Shown: positions 46,260 to 56,621, counted from the first letter of the stretch. The stretch: DNA of 64,000 nucleotides from Burkholderia sp. GAS332 (GCA_900142905.1 FSRV01000001.1:3782001-3846000); one strand, 5' to 3'. Notes: generated from the sequence alone by a model not told the origin. Numbers and translations: made by a program.

Positions 46260-48842
46260 TCACGCGTCCCGCAGTGACTGCAACGCGGGCCGCGCCAGCA
46301 CGTGCCGCAAGCTTAGCCACCCGCCCACACCCGCGCAGACGATTCCGGCTGCGATACCCGCGGGCAACAACCACGGATCAAACGCCAGATAAAACTCGAA
46401 CACGCGCGTCGCCAGTTGCCAGCCGATCACCTGCGCACCAAGCGCCGCCATCAACCCGGCCAGCGCACCAACCGCCACAAACTCGGCAATCTGCACCGCG
46501 CGTACCTGGCGATGCGAAGCCCCTAGCGCGCGCAACAGCGCGGATTCTCGCATACGCTCATCGCGGGTGCCGGCAAGCGCCGCGTAGAGCACCAGCACAC
46601 CGGCCGCAAGCGTGAACGCGAACAGGAACTGCACCGCGCCGATCACCTGCTGCAACACGCGCTGCACCTGCGCCAGAATCGGACCGGTGTCGATCGCCGT
46701 GAGGTTCGGATAGGCGGCGATCAGCCCGTCGATGGTCGACTGTTGCTCCGGCGGCAAATGGAAGCTCGTGATGAACGTCGCCGGGAAATCCTGCAAGGCG
46801 GCCGGCGGCATCAGCACAAAAAAGTTGACCTTGAACGAGCCCCAGTCGAGCTTGCGCACACTCGTCACCGGCGCGTCGATTTGCAAGCCCGTCACGTCGA
46901 AGCGCAGCATGTCGCCGGGCTTCACATTGATCAGCTTCGCGAGCCCCTGCTCAATTGAAATCTGCGGCGTCTTCGTGTCGCCGTACCATGTGCCGGCAGA
47001 AAGGCGGTTGTCGTCAGGCAGCTCGGTCGTGTACGACAGATTGAATTCGCGGTCGACGAGGCGTTTGGCGTCATCGCCCTTGAACGAATCCGGATTGACC
47101 GGCTTGCCGTTGATGGCGATCAGCCGGCCGCGCACCATCGGCGAAAGCACCGTGCCGGGCACGCCGTGCGTGCTCAGGTAGTGCGTGACGGCGTCGCGCT
47201 GGTCGGGCTGGATGTCGATGATGAATTCGTTCGGCGCATCGGGCGGCGTCGATTTGCGCCAGCCGGCCACCAGGTCGTTGCGCGTCATCGCGATCAGCAG
47301 CAGGCACATCAGGCCGATGCCGAGCGCGGTGATCTGCAACGCGCTCGCGCCGCTGCGCCGCTCCAGCGACGCCAACGCATAGCGCCAGCCGATCCCCGCG
47401 TTCACGCGCTCGCTGCGCACAACACGCGAAGCACCCCACAACGCCATCCGCGCGATGCACGCGAACACCAGCATTCCGCCGGCGAAGCCGCCCGCGACGA
47501 TGCCGCCGAGCTTCAACTCACCGGCTGCGACGATCAGGAGCGCGGCGAACAACACGATGCCAAGCGCGTAAGCGGCCCAGGCGGTGCGCCCCGCTTCGCC
47601 CCATTCGCGGCGCAGCACGCGCACCGGCGGCACGCGCGTCAGCGGCAACAACGGCGGCAAAGCGAAGCCGAGCAGGAGCACCAGACCCGCGGCGATACCT
47701 TCGAGCGCCGGCCATACGGTGGGGTACGGCAGCGCGACGTCGATCAGACTGCCGAGCCACGTCAGCAACGCCAGGTGCCCCACGTAGCCCAGCGCGACGC
47801 CGAGCGCGCCGCCGATCAAACCCAACCCGACGAATTCAAGCGTGAACAGCGCGCGTAGCGTGGCCTGGCTGACACCCAGACAGCGCATCGCCGCGCAGCC
47901 ATCCAGATGCCGGCGCATATACCGATGCGCGGCCATTGCGATCGCCACCGCCGCGAGCAACGCAGTGAGCAGCGAGACGAGTGTGAGGAAGTGACCCGCG
48001 CGATCGAGCGTCTGGCGCACTTGCGGCTGGCCGTCCTGCAACGATTCGAGCGCGACGCCGCGCATCTTGCCACCGTCCACCTTGTCATGCGCGAATTGCG
48101 CGAAGCGCGCCACCGATGCATCCGTGCCCGCGACCAGCAACCGATAGGTCACGCGGCTGCCGAAGGTGATGAGGCCGGTCGACTGGACATCGTCGGCACG
48201 CAGCATCAAACGCGGCGAAAAATTGACGAACGAGAAGCCACGGTCGAGTTCGCGGGTGATCATCGCGCCGATCGTGAAGCTGCGGGACCCGACCTTGACG
48301 GCGTCGCCGACATGCACCTTCAATGCGTCGAGCAGGGCCTGATCGACCCATACCGTACCCGGCGCCGGAATCGCTTGCGTGGGATGATCTGGCGCGCCCG
48401 GCGCCGCAGCGATCCGCAACGCACCGCGCAACGGATAACCCGGCGACACCGCCTTGACGGCGGCCAGCCGTGAGACCGGCTGCGCGCCGGTCGAGTTGAT
48501 CATGCTGGGAAAAATCGCCGTACTGGCGGTAGTCAGACCGAGCGCTCGCGCTTGCTGCGCGAACTGCTGATCGACCGGATGATCGCCACGAACGATAAAA
48601 TCAGCGGCGATCATGCGCCGCGCATCGCGCTCGAGCCCCTGATGCAAGCGGTCAGCCAGAAAGCCGACACTCGACAACGCCGCGACGGCCAGCACCAGCG
48701 CCAACAGCAGCATCGTCAGTTCGCCGGCGCGCCAGTCGCGCGCCGTCATGCGGATGGCCTGGCGCAGCACACCCGCGCCTCCCAGCCGGCGCGTTGGCCG
48801 TGTGGCCGCCCGCGCCGTCACACCCCTTACCGTATCGCTCAA
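46260..48842 (-). CDS. FtsX-like ABC transporter permease (YbbP type)
   Basis: An 860-residue membrane protein with two FtsX/MacB permease blocks: helices at about 43-65 (LTMLLLALVLAVAALSSVGF), a group at 300-430 and a final group after about 740 (FLFAFTLAAGVLVLYAALAG), with large periplasmic domains between. The start is TTG 48842, ten bases after AGGAG, and overlaps the DUF4126 stop as TTGA. In E. coli the relative YbbP pairs with ATPase YbbA; no ATPase gene is nearby. Substrate unknown. Confidence 0.82.
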   Translation of the reverse strand: MSDTVRGVTARAATRPTRRLGGAGVLRQAIRMTARDWRAGELTMLLLALVLAVAALSSVGFLADRLHQGLERDARRMIAADFIVRGDHPVDQQFAQQARALGLTTASTAIFPSMINSTGAQPVSRLAAVKAVSPGYPLRGALRIAAAPGAPDHPTQAIPAPGTVWVDQALLDALKVHVGDAVKVGSRSFTIGAMITRELDRGFSFVNFSPRLMLRADDVQSTGLITFGSRVTYRLLVAGTDASVARFAQFAHDKVDGGKMRGVALESLQDGQPQVRQTLDRAGHFLTLVSLLTALLAAVAIAMAAHRYMRRHLDGCAAMRCLGVSQATLRALFTLEFVGLGLIGGALGVALGYVGHLALLTWLGSLIDVALPYPTVWPALEGIAAGLVLLLGFALPPLLPLTRVPPVRVLRREWGEAGRTAWAAYALGIVLFAALLIVAAGELKLGGIVAGGFAGGMLVFACIARMALWGASRVVRSERVNAGIGWRYALASLERRSGASALQITALGIGLMCLLLIAMTRNDLVAGWRKSTPPDAPNEFIIDIQPDQRDAVTHYLSTHGVPGTVLSPMVRGRLIAINGKPVNPDSFKGDDAKRLVDREFNLSYTTELPDDNRLSAGTWYGDTKTPQISIEQGLAKLINVKPGDMLRFDVTGLQIDAPVTSVRKLDWGSFKVNFFVLMPPAALQDFPATFITSFHLPPEQQSTIDGLIAAYPNLTAIDTGPILAQVQRVLQQVIGAVQFLFAFTLAAGVLVLYAALAGTRDERMRESALLRALGASHRQVRAVQIAEFVAVGALAGLMAALGAQVIGWQLATRVFEFYLAFDPWLLPAGIAAGIVCAGVGGWLSLRHVLARPALQSLRDA

Positions 48843-49450
48843 TCGTGCCTGCTCCTGGCAAACCGCGACACCATATGCGTCGCCATCCCGCGAAAACCGC
48901 CCTGCACCCCGCGCCACAGCCGTGGCAATGCCCAGCTGGCCAGCATCAGGAAGCCCACCATCAACACCAGGAACAGAACCGGTACGAACAGCGCGAGCAG
49001 CATGCCGCCTAACACGAGACCGTCTTCAGCGGTCGAGGTCACGACATTCGACACCGGTTCCGGCGACAGATTGATCAGCGCGCGCGTGCCCGCTTTCGCC
49101 AGATGCGCGGTGCCCGCCAGCGTGCCGCCCGCGAGTGCCGCGACCGTCAGCAGCGCAGGATCGGCATGGCCGAGCGCGCCGGCCGCCAAGACGGCGCCGG
49201 CCGGAATGCGGATAAAGGTATGAATCGCGTCCCATAACGAATCGAACGCGGGGATTTTGTCGGCGAGAAACTCAGTGACCGTCAGCACGCCGGCCACGCC
49301 GATCACCCAGGGCGAAGACAGGGCGGACAGCGTATCGGGGAGATGGATGAGGCCGAGACGTGCGAACACGCCGGCCAGCAGGACTGTCAGATAGAGGCGC
49401 AGACCGCTGCCCCATGAGAGGCCCGCAGCGAGCGAAAGTGATTCAAGCAT
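48839..49450 (-). CDS. DUF4126 family membrane protein
   Basis: A 203-residue protein starting MLESLSLAAGLSWGSGLRLYL, with about five membrane helices, including GFLMLASWALPRLW near the end. GGAGG lies five to six bases ahead of ATG 49450. The Gly-rich loop segments (SWGSGLRLYL and AALAGGTLAGTAHLAKAG) are family markers. Function unknown; it is coupled to the FtsX-like gene by overlap. Confidence 0.82.
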   Translation of the reverse strand: MLESLSLAAGLSWGSGLRLYLTVLLAGVFARLGLIHLPDTLSALSSPWVIGVAGVLTVTEFLADKIPAFDSLWDAIHTFIRIPAGAVLAAGALGHADPALLTVAALAGGTLAGTAHLAKAGTRALINLSPEPVSNVVTSTAEDGLVLGGMLLALFVPVLFLVLMVGFLMLASWALPRLWRGVQGGFRGMATHMVSRFARSRHD

Positions 49451-49698
49451 GGCCGCCTCCAGGCGCGCTGTGCGTGCCGGGCGCTTCGACGGGCAATAGG
49501 AAGGGAGTCGCCGCACCGAAGTCGTCAGACCCGCGCCAAGCCGGCCGCGCCAAATGGGCCGCGGGCAATTTCAGGTTGGATTCCATCCCATTATAGCCAC
49601 GTTAATTCGCAGAACGCAGAGCGGCGAACAAATGGCGGACTCTAATGGCGGATAGTGCGAGCGCACGCGGACACGATAATCGGGCCCACCAATGGGGC
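49451..49698. other. Intergenic region between DUF4126 and the SMR gene
   Basis: A 248-bp stretch. It should carry the DUF4126 promoter and the SMR gene end; no convincing -35/-10 pair, terminator or open frame was found. Confidence 0.4.
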
Positions 49699-50019
49699 TC
49701 AATGCCCCGATGACAGTTTCAACCCGATCAAACCGATCACGATCAGCGCCGCGCTCGCCACCCGCGCGACCGTCAGGGCCTCGCCCATCATGACAATGCC
49801 GAAGATGAACGCGCCGACCGCGCCAATCCCCGTCCAGACGGCGTAAGCCGTGCCAAGCGGCAATTGGCGCATCGCCATAGCGAGCAGCACAAAGCTGCCG
49901 AGCGCGGTCACAGCCGTGAACACGGACGGCCAGAGCCGGGTGAAACCTTCGGAGGTTTTGAGACCGGCCGCCCACGCGACTTCGAGCAAACCGGCAATCA
50001 GCAGAAGAATCCAGGACAT
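49699..50019 (-). CDS. gdx: SMR transporter, Gdx/SugE-type guanidinium exporter
   Basis: A 106-residue, four-helix small multidrug resistance protein. The essential Glu is in [18 protein letters not shown] (about 12-29), and [14 protein letters not shown] and [11 protein letters not shown] are the SugE-group signatures. Proteins of this subgroup export guanidinium in exchange for protons. The guanidine-II riboswitch in the leader supports that substrate. GGAG stands upstream of ATG 50019. The older name is sugE. Confidence 0.92.
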   Translation of the reverse strand: MSWILLLIAGLLEVAWAAGLKTSEGFTRLWPSVFTAVTALGSFVLLAMAMRQLPLGTAYAVWTGIGAVGAFIFGIVMMGEALTVARVASAALIVIGLIGLKLSSGH

Positions 50020-50040
50020 GAGACAGCTCCATGGTCAGAT

Positions 50041-50081
50041 GGGGCCGTCCCCGTTTGTAGCAGATGCGCAAGGTCGTCCTT
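50041..50081 (-). promoter_or_regulatory. Guanidine-II (mini-ykkC) riboswitch
   Basis: On the minus strand two small hairpins with ACGR tetraloops: AAGG-ACGA-CCTT (50081-50070) and GGGG-ACGG-CCCC (50052-50041), with a 17-nt linker. This is exactly the mini-ykkC layout, in which guanidinium brings the two loops together. The second hairpin stands 21 nt before the start codon and close to GGAG, so control is likely translational. The gene it precedes is a Gdx homologue. Confidence 0.9.
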
Positions 50082-50091
50082 ACGACCTGTA

Positions 50092-50097
50092 ATTATA
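50092..50097 (-). promoter_or_regulatory. -10 box of the gdx transcript
   Basis: A perfect TATAAT on the minus strand. The predicted start lies just ahead of the first riboswitch hairpin. No clear -35 is seen 16-18 bp upstream; a GC-rich hairpin without T run (50115-50140) lies there instead, between kdpE and the promoter. Confidence 0.6.
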
Positions 50098-50164
50098 CCA
50101 AAATTGCGCGCTCGCCTTGCTGCGGCGAGCCGCCGCAAGGGCGCGGCGGACGCCTCGGGCAGGC

Positions 50165-50863
50165 TCAAACCGCGCCGACCAGCCGGTATCCCACGCCCGT
50201 TTCCGTGACGATATGCTCAGGTTGTGCCGGATCGCGCTCCAGTTTCCCGCGCAGATGCGCCATATAAATACGCAGATAGTGATGGCTCTCGACATGCGAC
50301 GGCCCCCATACGTCACGCAGCAATTGCCGGTGCGTCAGCACACGGCCGGCGTGGCGCACCAGCGTCGCCAGCAGGCGGTATTCGATCGGTGTGAGATGGA
50401 CAGCGGCGCCGTCGCGGCTCACCTGGCGCAAGGCCAGATCAACCGTTACCGCGCCGAAACGTACCACCGGCGACTCATTTGCGCCGCCCTGATTGCGGCG
50501 CCGCATATGCGCGCGGATCCGCGCCAGCAGTTCGGAAACGCCAAACGGCTTGGTGAGGTAATCGTCCGCGCCGGCATCGAGCGCGGCGACTTTCTCGGTT
50601 TCCTGGGTACGGGCCGACAGCACGATGACCGGCAATTCGCTCCAGCCACGCAGCTCGCGAATCACGTCGAGACCGTCGGTGTCGGGCAAGCCGAGATCGA
50701 CGATGACGAGATCGGGCTTGCGCGTCGCGGCTTCGACGAGACCTTGCTTGCCGGTCTCGGCGTCGTGCACGACGATGCCCTCGCCTTCCAGTGCGGTTCG
50801 CACGAAGCGGCGAATCTGCTTTTCGTCTTCAATCAGGACGACGGTGATGCTCGGGTCACTCAT
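50165..50863 (-). CDS. kdpE: Potassium response regulator KdpE
   Basis: A 232-residue OmpR-family regulator. The receiver domain has acidic VVLIEDEKQ (Asp13), phospho-acceptor Asp56 in LVIVDLGLPDTDG and Lys in LTKPFGVSELLARI; the C-terminal winged helix ends GVGYRLVG. It activates the kdp promoter when phosphorylated by KdpD. ATG 50863 overlaps the kdpD stop by 8 bp. Confidence 0.96.
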   Translation of the reverse strand: MSDPSITVVLIEDEKQIRRFVRTALEGEGIVVHDAETGKQGLVEAATRKPDLVIVDLGLPDTDGLDVIRELRGWSELPVIVLSARTQETEKVAALDAGADDYLTKPFGVSELLARIRAHMRRRNQGGANESPVVRFGAVTVDLALRQVSRDGAAVHLTPIEYRLLATLVRHAGRVLTHRQLLRDVWGPSHVESHHYLRIYMAHLRGKLERDPAQPEHIVTETGVGYRLVGAV

Positions 50864-53690
50864 GGCTAGGCTTGGAAAGCAGGTTAGGAGTTGAATCGCG
50901 GTCCGGCAAAGCATCGGCGCCTTCGTCTTCCAGCGCGTCGGGTGCTTCGGGCGGCGTTTCTACCGGCAAGGTGAACCAGAAGCGCGCGCCTTCGACGCGA
51001 CCGTCCGGTGACATCCGATTGAGCGCGCCGATTGTACCGCCGTGCGCTTCGACGATTGCGCGGCAGATCGCGAGGCCGAGGCCGATGCCCGGCTTGGCCG
51101 ACTCTTTCTCGCCGCGCGTGAATTTCTCGAACACACGCGCTTCCATGCCGGCCGGCAGGCCCGGCCCGTTGTCGTCGACCGCGACGCGTACGAACGACTT
51201 GCCGTCCGCGTCGAGACGTTGCGCGCCGATCGTCAAGGGTGTGTCCGGCGGGGTGTATTTGGCGGCGTTCTCGAACAGGTTCGAGAAGAGCCGCTCCATC
51301 AGCACGGCATCGAGGTGCAGCAGCGGCAAATCCGCGGGCAGCTTCACCTGCACCGGGTGATTCGCCAGCACGCGTTTGCATGCTCGCAGCGCGGCGCCCA
51401 CCGTTTCTTCGAGGAGCGTCCACTGCTGGTTCAGTTGCAGGCTGCCTGCCTGCAAGCGCGCCATGTCGAGCAGATTGGTGACGATGCCGGTCATGCGCAG
51501 CGCCTCTTCGTGGATCGCGTCGACCAGATCGTCGCCGGGTTGCGCACCGGGATTCGCCTCACGCGATTGCGCCAGCATCGACGAGAAACCGACGATCGTG
51601 GTCAAGGGCGTGCGCAGATCGTGCGATATCGCCGACAGCAGCGAGTTGCGCAAGCGCTCCGATTCCATATTGACGAGCGCATCGCGCGCGATGTCGACGT
51701 AGTGCACACGCTCGAGAGCCAGCGCGATTTGCGCGGCGAACGCGTCGAGCATGCGCTGCTGCTCGGGTACGTCCAACTCGCGCTCGTCGCGCATCACGAC
51801 CGCAAGCACGCCGCGCGTGCGCATCGGCGCCTTCAGCGGCAGGTACAGCGCGGCAGCGGCCGGCAGCGTATCGGTGCCGTGCCCGGCCGGCTTCTGCTGA
51901 TCGTAGACCCATTGGCCGACGTCGATATCGAGCATCTCGCCTTCGAGCGTGATCGTCGCATCCGGGTCTTCGATCTTCTGCTTCACCTGATCGACGCTGT
52001 CCGGCAACAGGATCGCCACGCGCGCGCCGAACACTTCGCTGACATGCCGGCTGCCGATGCCGACGATCTGCTCGGTGGTGAGCGCCGCCGCCAATTCACG
52101 CGCCATCGCATACATCGCGCCGGTGCGTTGCTCCCGACGCCGCGCAACACTCGCCTCGCGGCGCAGGCTCGACGTGAGATGGCTGATAACAAGGGAAGTC
52201 AGCAGCATGCCGAAGAAGGTCAGCAGGTACTGCGTATCGGACACCGACAGCGACATGCGCGGCGGCACGAAGAAGAAATCGAACGCGGCCACGCTCATGA
52301 ACGACAGCACGACACCCGGCCCGCGCCCCAGCTTCACGGCGGTGAAGATCACGCCGAGCAGGTACAGCATGACGAGGTTGGTCAGATCGATATGGTCGAT
52401 CAGCTGGCTCGACAGCAGCGTAATGGCCGCACAAATCGTCAGCGCGATGCCGTAGGCGCGCGGCGGCGAACGGCGTTCGCGCGCCGTGCTCAACGCCTCG
52501 CGCCACGCGTTGGCGGTGGTGTTCAGTAAGCGGCGATGTTCAGCGCCATCACGTTCCGACGACGCGCGAATCAGCGTGAGGTCGAGATCGCCCGCGCGTT
52601 CGGCGATGCGTTCGCCAAGCGGCCGGCGCAACCAGCGCTTGAGACCGGTGCGCGCCGAAGCGCCGGCCACCAGCTTCGAGACGTTGCGGGCCTGCGCGTA
52701 ACCGATCAGCGCGGCGACCGCATCGGCACTGGCGAGCGTCGCGGTTTCGGCGCCGAGTTCGGCGGCGAGCTTCAAGGCGTTCAGCGTGCGTTCGCGACGC
52801 GCGTCGGGCAAGCGCTGCAGCGCGGGCGTTTCCACATAAACGGCGATCCAATCGGCCTTCAGGCTGGCGGCGAGGCGCGCTGCCGCGCGTACCAGCATCG
52901 GCGCTTCCGGGCCGGGGCCGACGCACACCAGCAAGCGCTCACGCGCCTGCCAGATCCGCTCGATCGACCGATCGGCGCGATATTCCCGCATCTGCGCATC
53001 GACACGGTCGGCAGTACGGCGCAAGGCCAGCTCGCGCAACGCGATCAGGTTGCCCTTGCGAAAGAAGTTGCGCACCGCGCGCTCGGCCTGCTGCGGCAAA
53101 TACACCTTGCCGTCGCGCATCCGGTCGAGCAGTTCTTCGGCGGGCAGGTCGACCAGCGTGACTTCATCGGCGCGATCGAACACACGGTCGGGCACCGTCT
53201 CCCAGACACGGATACCGGTGATCTGGCCGACTATGTCGTTCAGGCTCTCGAGGTGCTGGACGTTGACCGTGGTGTAGACGTCGATGCCCGCGTCGAGCAG
53301 TTCGTAGACGTCCTGCCAGCGCTTCAGATGCCGTGCGCCCTGCACGTTCGAATGCGCGAGCTCGTCGACGAGAATCAGTTGCGGTTTGCGGGCAAGCGCG
53401 GCGTCGAGATCGAACTCGCCAAGCTTGCGGCCGCGATACTCGATCACCGCGAGCGGCAGCACGTCGAGCCCTTCGAGCAGCGCAGCGGTTTCGCTGCGGC
53501 CATGCGTTTCGGCGATGCCGACCACCACGTCCGCGCCTTCATCGGCACGGCGCCGCGCGGCCTGCAACATCGCATAGGTCTTGCCGACGCCCGCCGACGC
53601 ACCGAAGAAAACCTTCAGCCTGCCCCGCTGACGCTTTTCTTCGTCGCGTTGCAGCTTGTCGAGCAATTCGTCAGGATCGGGTCGGTTCAT
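50856..53690 (-). CDS. kdpD: Potassium sensor histidine kinase KdpD
   Basis: A 944-residue sensor. The cytoplasmic KdpD domain has Walker A GASAGVGKT at 30-38 and Walker B LILVDELAHSN; a USP-like domain follows (LLVCVGPGPEAPMLVRAAARL). Four membrane helices lie near 400-500 (GIALTICAAITLLSSQLI on), then GAF, then HisKA with SAISHDLRTPLTTIVGF (phospho-His) and HATPase (DNGPGLP, FTRGEKE, GLGLAICRAIVEAHGG). It senses low K+ or ionic stress. Preceded by a possible internal terminator. Confidence 0.96.
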   Translation of the reverse strand: MNRPDPDELLDKLQRDEEKRQRGRLKVFFGASAGVGKTYAMLQAARRRADEGADVVVGIAETHGRSETAALLEGLDVLPLAVIEYRGRKLGEFDLDAALARKPQLILVDELAHSNVQGARHLKRWQDVYELLDAGIDVYTTVNVQHLESLNDIVGQITGIRVWETVPDRVFDRADEVTLVDLPAEELLDRMRDGKVYLPQQAERAVRNFFRKGNLIALRELALRRTADRVDAQMREYRADRSIERIWQARERLLVCVGPGPEAPMLVRAAARLAASLKADWIAVYVETPALQRLPDARRERTLNALKLAAELGAETATLASADAVAALIGYAQARNVSKLVAGASARTGLKRWLRRPLGERIAERAGDLDLTLIRASSERDGAEHRRLLNTTANAWREALSTARERRSPPRAYGIALTICAAITLLSSQLIDHIDLTNLVMLYLLGVIFTAVKLGRGPGVVLSFMSVAAFDFFFVPPRMSLSVSDTQYLLTFFGMLLTSLVISHLTSSLRREASVARRREQRTGAMYAMARELAAALTTEQIVGIGSRHVSEVFGARVAILLPDSVDQVKQKIEDPDATITLEGEMLDIDVGQWVYDQQKPAGHGTDTLPAAAALYLPLKAPMRTRGVLAVVMRDERELDVPEQQRMLDAFAAQIALALERVHYVDIARDALVNMESERLRNSLLSAISHDLRTPLTTIVGFSSMLAQSREANPGAQPGDDLVDAIHEEALRMTGIVTNLLDMARLQAGSLQLNQQWTLLEETVGAALRACKRVLANHPVQVKLPADLPLLHLDAVLMERLFSNLFENAAKYTPPDTPLTIGAQRLDADGKSFVRVAVDDNGPGLPAGMEARVFEKFTRGEKESAKPGIGLGLAICRAIVEAHGGTIGALNRMSPDGRVEGARFWFTLPVETPPEAPDALEDEGADALPDRDSTPNLLSKPSHE

Positions 53691-53906
53691 GCTTTCTGTT
53701 TATGAGTCTGTTCGATAGCAGCCTGCGTGGGTCCACGGGGCTGCATCAGGTACATGGTGGCACGGTAGTGGCTTCACCGCAAATTGCGGCCACCGGAGCG
53801 CCGGCCGCCGCAAATGGCGGCCAGAAACCGCGACCACAAAACACCGCGCCACAAAAGGCAAAAGACGGCGCCGCACCCGGGCACCGTCCTTGTCCTCCCC
53901 ACCCGC
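53691..53906. other. kdpC-kdpD intergenic region
   Basis: A 216-bp spacer inside the kdp cluster. It carries a terminator-like hairpin (53857-53888) and, nearer kdpD, imperfect inverted units around GCGGCC (53785-53820). No open frame is convincing. It would let kdpDE be made at a lower level than kdpFABC. Confidence 0.5.
53857..53888 (-). terminator. Possible partial terminator between kdpC and kdpD
   Basis: On the minus strand GACGGTGC and GCGCCGTC form an 8-bp stem (one T.G pair) with a 9-nt loop, followed by TTTTGCCTTTT. The T run is broken, so partial termination is likely. It lies about 19 bp past the kdpC stop. Confidence 0.5.
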
Positions 53907-54482
53907 TTAGCCTTGATGCGCAGCGTCGAGTGCGAGATTCAACTGCAGCACGTTGACGCGTGCTTCACCGAGTACACCGAACTGGCGGCCGGTGGTGTAA
54001 CGGTCGACCAGCGCCTGCACGTCGTTCGGCGAGATCTTGCGCGCCTTCGCGACACGGTCGATCTGGTAAGCCGCCGCAGCCGGGCTGATTTCCGGATCGA
54101 GGCCACTACCCGACGACGTCACGAGATCGATCGGCACCGGCTTCGACATGTCGGTACCCGCCGCTTTCAACGCGTCGAGACGGCCTTTGACTTCATCCGA
54201 CAACGCCGGGTTGGTCGGCCCGAGGTTCGAGCCACCCGAGTTCGTCGGGTCGTACGGTTTCGGGCTGTTGGCCGACAGACGGCCCCAGAAGTACTGCGGC
54301 GCATCGAACTGCTGGCCGATCAGCTTCGAGCCGACCACCTTGCCGTTCTGTTCGATCATGCTGCCATTGACCTGATCGTGGAACGCGGCCTGGCCAAAGG
54401 CGGTCATCACAGCCGGATAAGCGAGTCCCGTGATTGCCGACAGCACGACAAAGATCACAATAAGCGGACGAAAAAGTTTCAT
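53907..54482 (-). CDS. kdpC: K+-transporting ATPase subunit C
   Basis: A 191-residue subunit with one N-terminal membrane helix ([21 protein letters not shown]) and a periplasmic domain with [27 protein letters not shown] (given as [15 protein letters not shown], then [10 protein letters not shown]) and [17 protein letters not shown]. It stabilises the KdpFABC complex. I chose ATG 54482, with AAAAGGATT upstream; a longer frame is open but not needed. Confidence 0.96.
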   Translation of the reverse strand: MKLFRPLIVIFVVLSAITGLAYPAVMTAFGQAAFHDQVNGSMIEQNGKVVGSKLIGQQFDAPQYFWGRLSANSPKPYDPTNSGGSNLGPTNPALSDEVKGRLDALKAAGTDMSKPVPIDLVTSSGSGLDPEISPAAAAYQIDRVAKARKISPNDVQALVDRYTTGRQFGVLGEARVNVLQLNLALDAAHQG

Positions 54483-54536
54483 GATTGGCAATCCTTTTAG
54501 ACGTGTCCGGCAGCCACCGCCGCCGGACACAGCCTG

Positions 54537-56621
54537 TTAAACCCAGCCGAGCGCGGCCAGCACCATGTCGATCAGCTTGATGCCGATAAACGGCACGATG
54601 ATCCCGCCAAGGCCATACACCAGCAGATTGCGGCGCAGCAGAATCGAGGCGCCCAGCGGCCGGTACTTCACGCCTTTCAGCGCCAGCGGAATCAGCAGCA
54701 CGATGATCAGTGCATTGAAGATCACCGCCGACATGATCGCCGAGGCCGGTGTGGCCAGATGCATCACGTTCAGCCGGTTCAGTGCCGGATAGGTGCTCGC
54801 AAACGCAGCCGGGATGATGGCGAAGTACTTGGACACGTCGTTGGCAATCGAGAACGTCGTCAGCGAGCCGCGCGTCATCAGCATCTGCTTGCCGATTTCG
54901 ACGATCTCGATCAGCTTGGTCGGGTTCGAATCGAGGTCGACCATGTTGCCGGCTTCCTTCGCCGCCTGCGTGCCGGTATTCATCGCCACTGCGACGTCGG
55001 CTTGCGCCAGCGCCGGAGCGTCGTTGGTACCGTCACCGGTCATCGCCACCAGCTTGCCTTCGGCCTGGTGCGCGCGGATCGTTGCAAGCTTCGCCTCCGG
55101 GGTGGCTTCCGCGAGGAAGTCGTCAACGCCCGCTTCTGCGGCAATGGCGGCTGCCGTCAGGCGGTTGTCGCCCGTCACCATGATGGTCTTGATACCCATC
55201 TTGCGCAGTTCGGCGAAACGCTCCTTGATGCCGCCCTTGACGATGTCCTTCAGCTCGATCACGCCGAGCACGCGTGCGCCATGCTCGCCCTTCTCGGCCA
55301 CCACCAGCGGCGTGCTGCCACGACGCGCCACTTCAGCCACGGCGTTGCTGACTTCCGTCGGATAACGGCCGCCGTTCGCTTCGACGTAGTTCTTGACGGC
55401 ATCGGCTGCGCCCTTACGGATCTCGCGGCCCGGCAGGTCCACACCGCTCATCCGCGTTTGTGCGGTGAAGGCGAGGAAGACTGCATGCAACGACGCCATG
55501 TCGCGAGCGCGGATGTTGAAGCGTTGCTTGGCCAGCACGACGATACTGCGGCCTTCCGGCGTTTCGTCCGCCAGGGACGACAGTTGCGCGGCATCGGCGA
55601 GCACTTCTTCGGTCACGCCCGGCGCCGGCACAAAGGTCGAAGCCTGACGGTTACCGAGCGTGATCGTGCCGGTCTTGTCGAGCAGCAGCACGTCGACGTC
55701 ACCTGCAGCTTCCACGGCACGGCCTGACGTTGCAATCACGTTGGCCTGCATCATGCGGCTCATACCGGCCACACCAATGGCGGACAGCAGGCCGCCGATG
55801 GTGGTCGGAATCAGACACACCAGCAGTGCCACGAGCGCGGTGATGCTCACCACATGGCCGGCCTTGACGGCTTCGACGGAGAACATCGAGAACGGCAGCA
55901 GCGTCGCGGTGGCGAGCAGCATCACGATCGTCAGCGCGACCAGCAGAATCGTCAGCGCGATTTCGTTCGGCGTTTTCTGACGCTTCGCGCCTTCGACCAT
56001 CGCAATCATGCGGTCGAGGAAGGCTTCGCCCGGATTCGCCGTGACGCGCACGACGATCCAGTCCGACAGCACGCGCGTGCCGCCCGTCACCGACGTAAAG
56101 TCGCCGCCCGATTCGCGGATCACCGGTGCGGATTCGCCGGTAATTGCCGACTCGTCAACCGACGCGACACCGTCGATCACTTCGCCGTCGGCCGGAATCA
56201 CGTCGCCGGTTTCGACCAGCACCACGTCGCCTTTACGCAGATCGGACGCCGTCAGAATGCGAATCGGCGACTTCGGATGCGGCTCGTTGAGCTTCTTGGC
56301 CATCACGTCTTTCTTCGCACTGCGCAGCGACGCAGCCTGGGCCTTGGAACGGCCTTCAGCGAGCGCTTCCGCGAAGTTGGCGAACAGCACCGTGAACCAC
56401 AGCCACAGCGCGACCGCGAGGATGAACCCCGCAGGCGCTTCGGCCTGGCCGCCCAGCGCGGCGATCCAGAGGATCGTCGTCAGGATGCTGCCGACGTACA
56501 CGCAGAACATCACCGGGTTGCGGAACTGCGTGCGTGGCGTGAGTTTCTTGAATGAGTCCACGATCGCCGGACGCACTAGCGCCGGATCGAACATGGACCG
56601 CGTTGCATTATGTTCAGTCAT
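54537..56621 (-). CDS. kdpB: K+-transporting ATPase subunit B (P-type ATPase)
   Basis: A 694-residue catalytic subunit. The phosphorylated Asp is in [17 protein letters not shown]; the A-domain TGES is in [13 protein letters not shown]; the hinge is [21 protein letters not shown]. Seven membrane helices are present. It hydrolyses ATP to drive K+ import through KdpA. It lies 44 bp after kdpA and 54 bp before kdpC. Confidence 0.98.
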   Translation of the reverse strand: MTEHNATRSMFDPALVRPAIVDSFKKLTPRTQFRNPVMFCVYVGSILTTILWIAALGGQAEAPAGFILAVALWLWFTVLFANFAEALAEGRSKAQAASLRSAKKDVMAKKLNEPHPKSPIRILTASDLRKGDVVLVETGDVIPADGEVIDGVASVDESAITGESAPVIRESGGDFTSVTGGTRVLSDWIVVRVTANPGEAFLDRMIAMVEGAKRQKTPNEIALTILLVALTIVMLLATATLLPFSMFSVEAVKAGHVVSITALVALLVCLIPTTIGGLLSAIGVAGMSRMMQANVIATSGRAVEAAGDVDVLLLDKTGTITLGNRQASTFVPAPGVTEEVLADAAQLSSLADETPEGRSIVVLAKQRFNIRARDMASLHAVFLAFTAQTRMSGVDLPGREIRKGAADAVKNYVEANGGRYPTEVSNAVAEVARRGSTPLVVAEKGEHGARVLGVIELKDIVKGGIKERFAELRKMGIKTIMVTGDNRLTAAAIAAEAGVDDFLAEATPEAKLATIRAHQAEGKLVAMTGDGTNDAPALAQADVAVAMNTGTQAAKEAGNMVDLDSNPTKLIEIVEIGKQMLMTRGSLTTFSIANDVSKYFAIIPAAFASTYPALNRLNVMHLATPASAIMSAVIFNALIIVLLIPLALKGVKYRPLGASILLRRNLLVYGLGGIIVPFIGIKLIDMVLAALGWV

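Noticed and set aside
50115..50140. GC-rich hairpin after kdpE as a terminator
   Set aside because: CCTTGC/GCAAGG stem is good, but no T run follows, so it is not counted as an intrinsic terminator.
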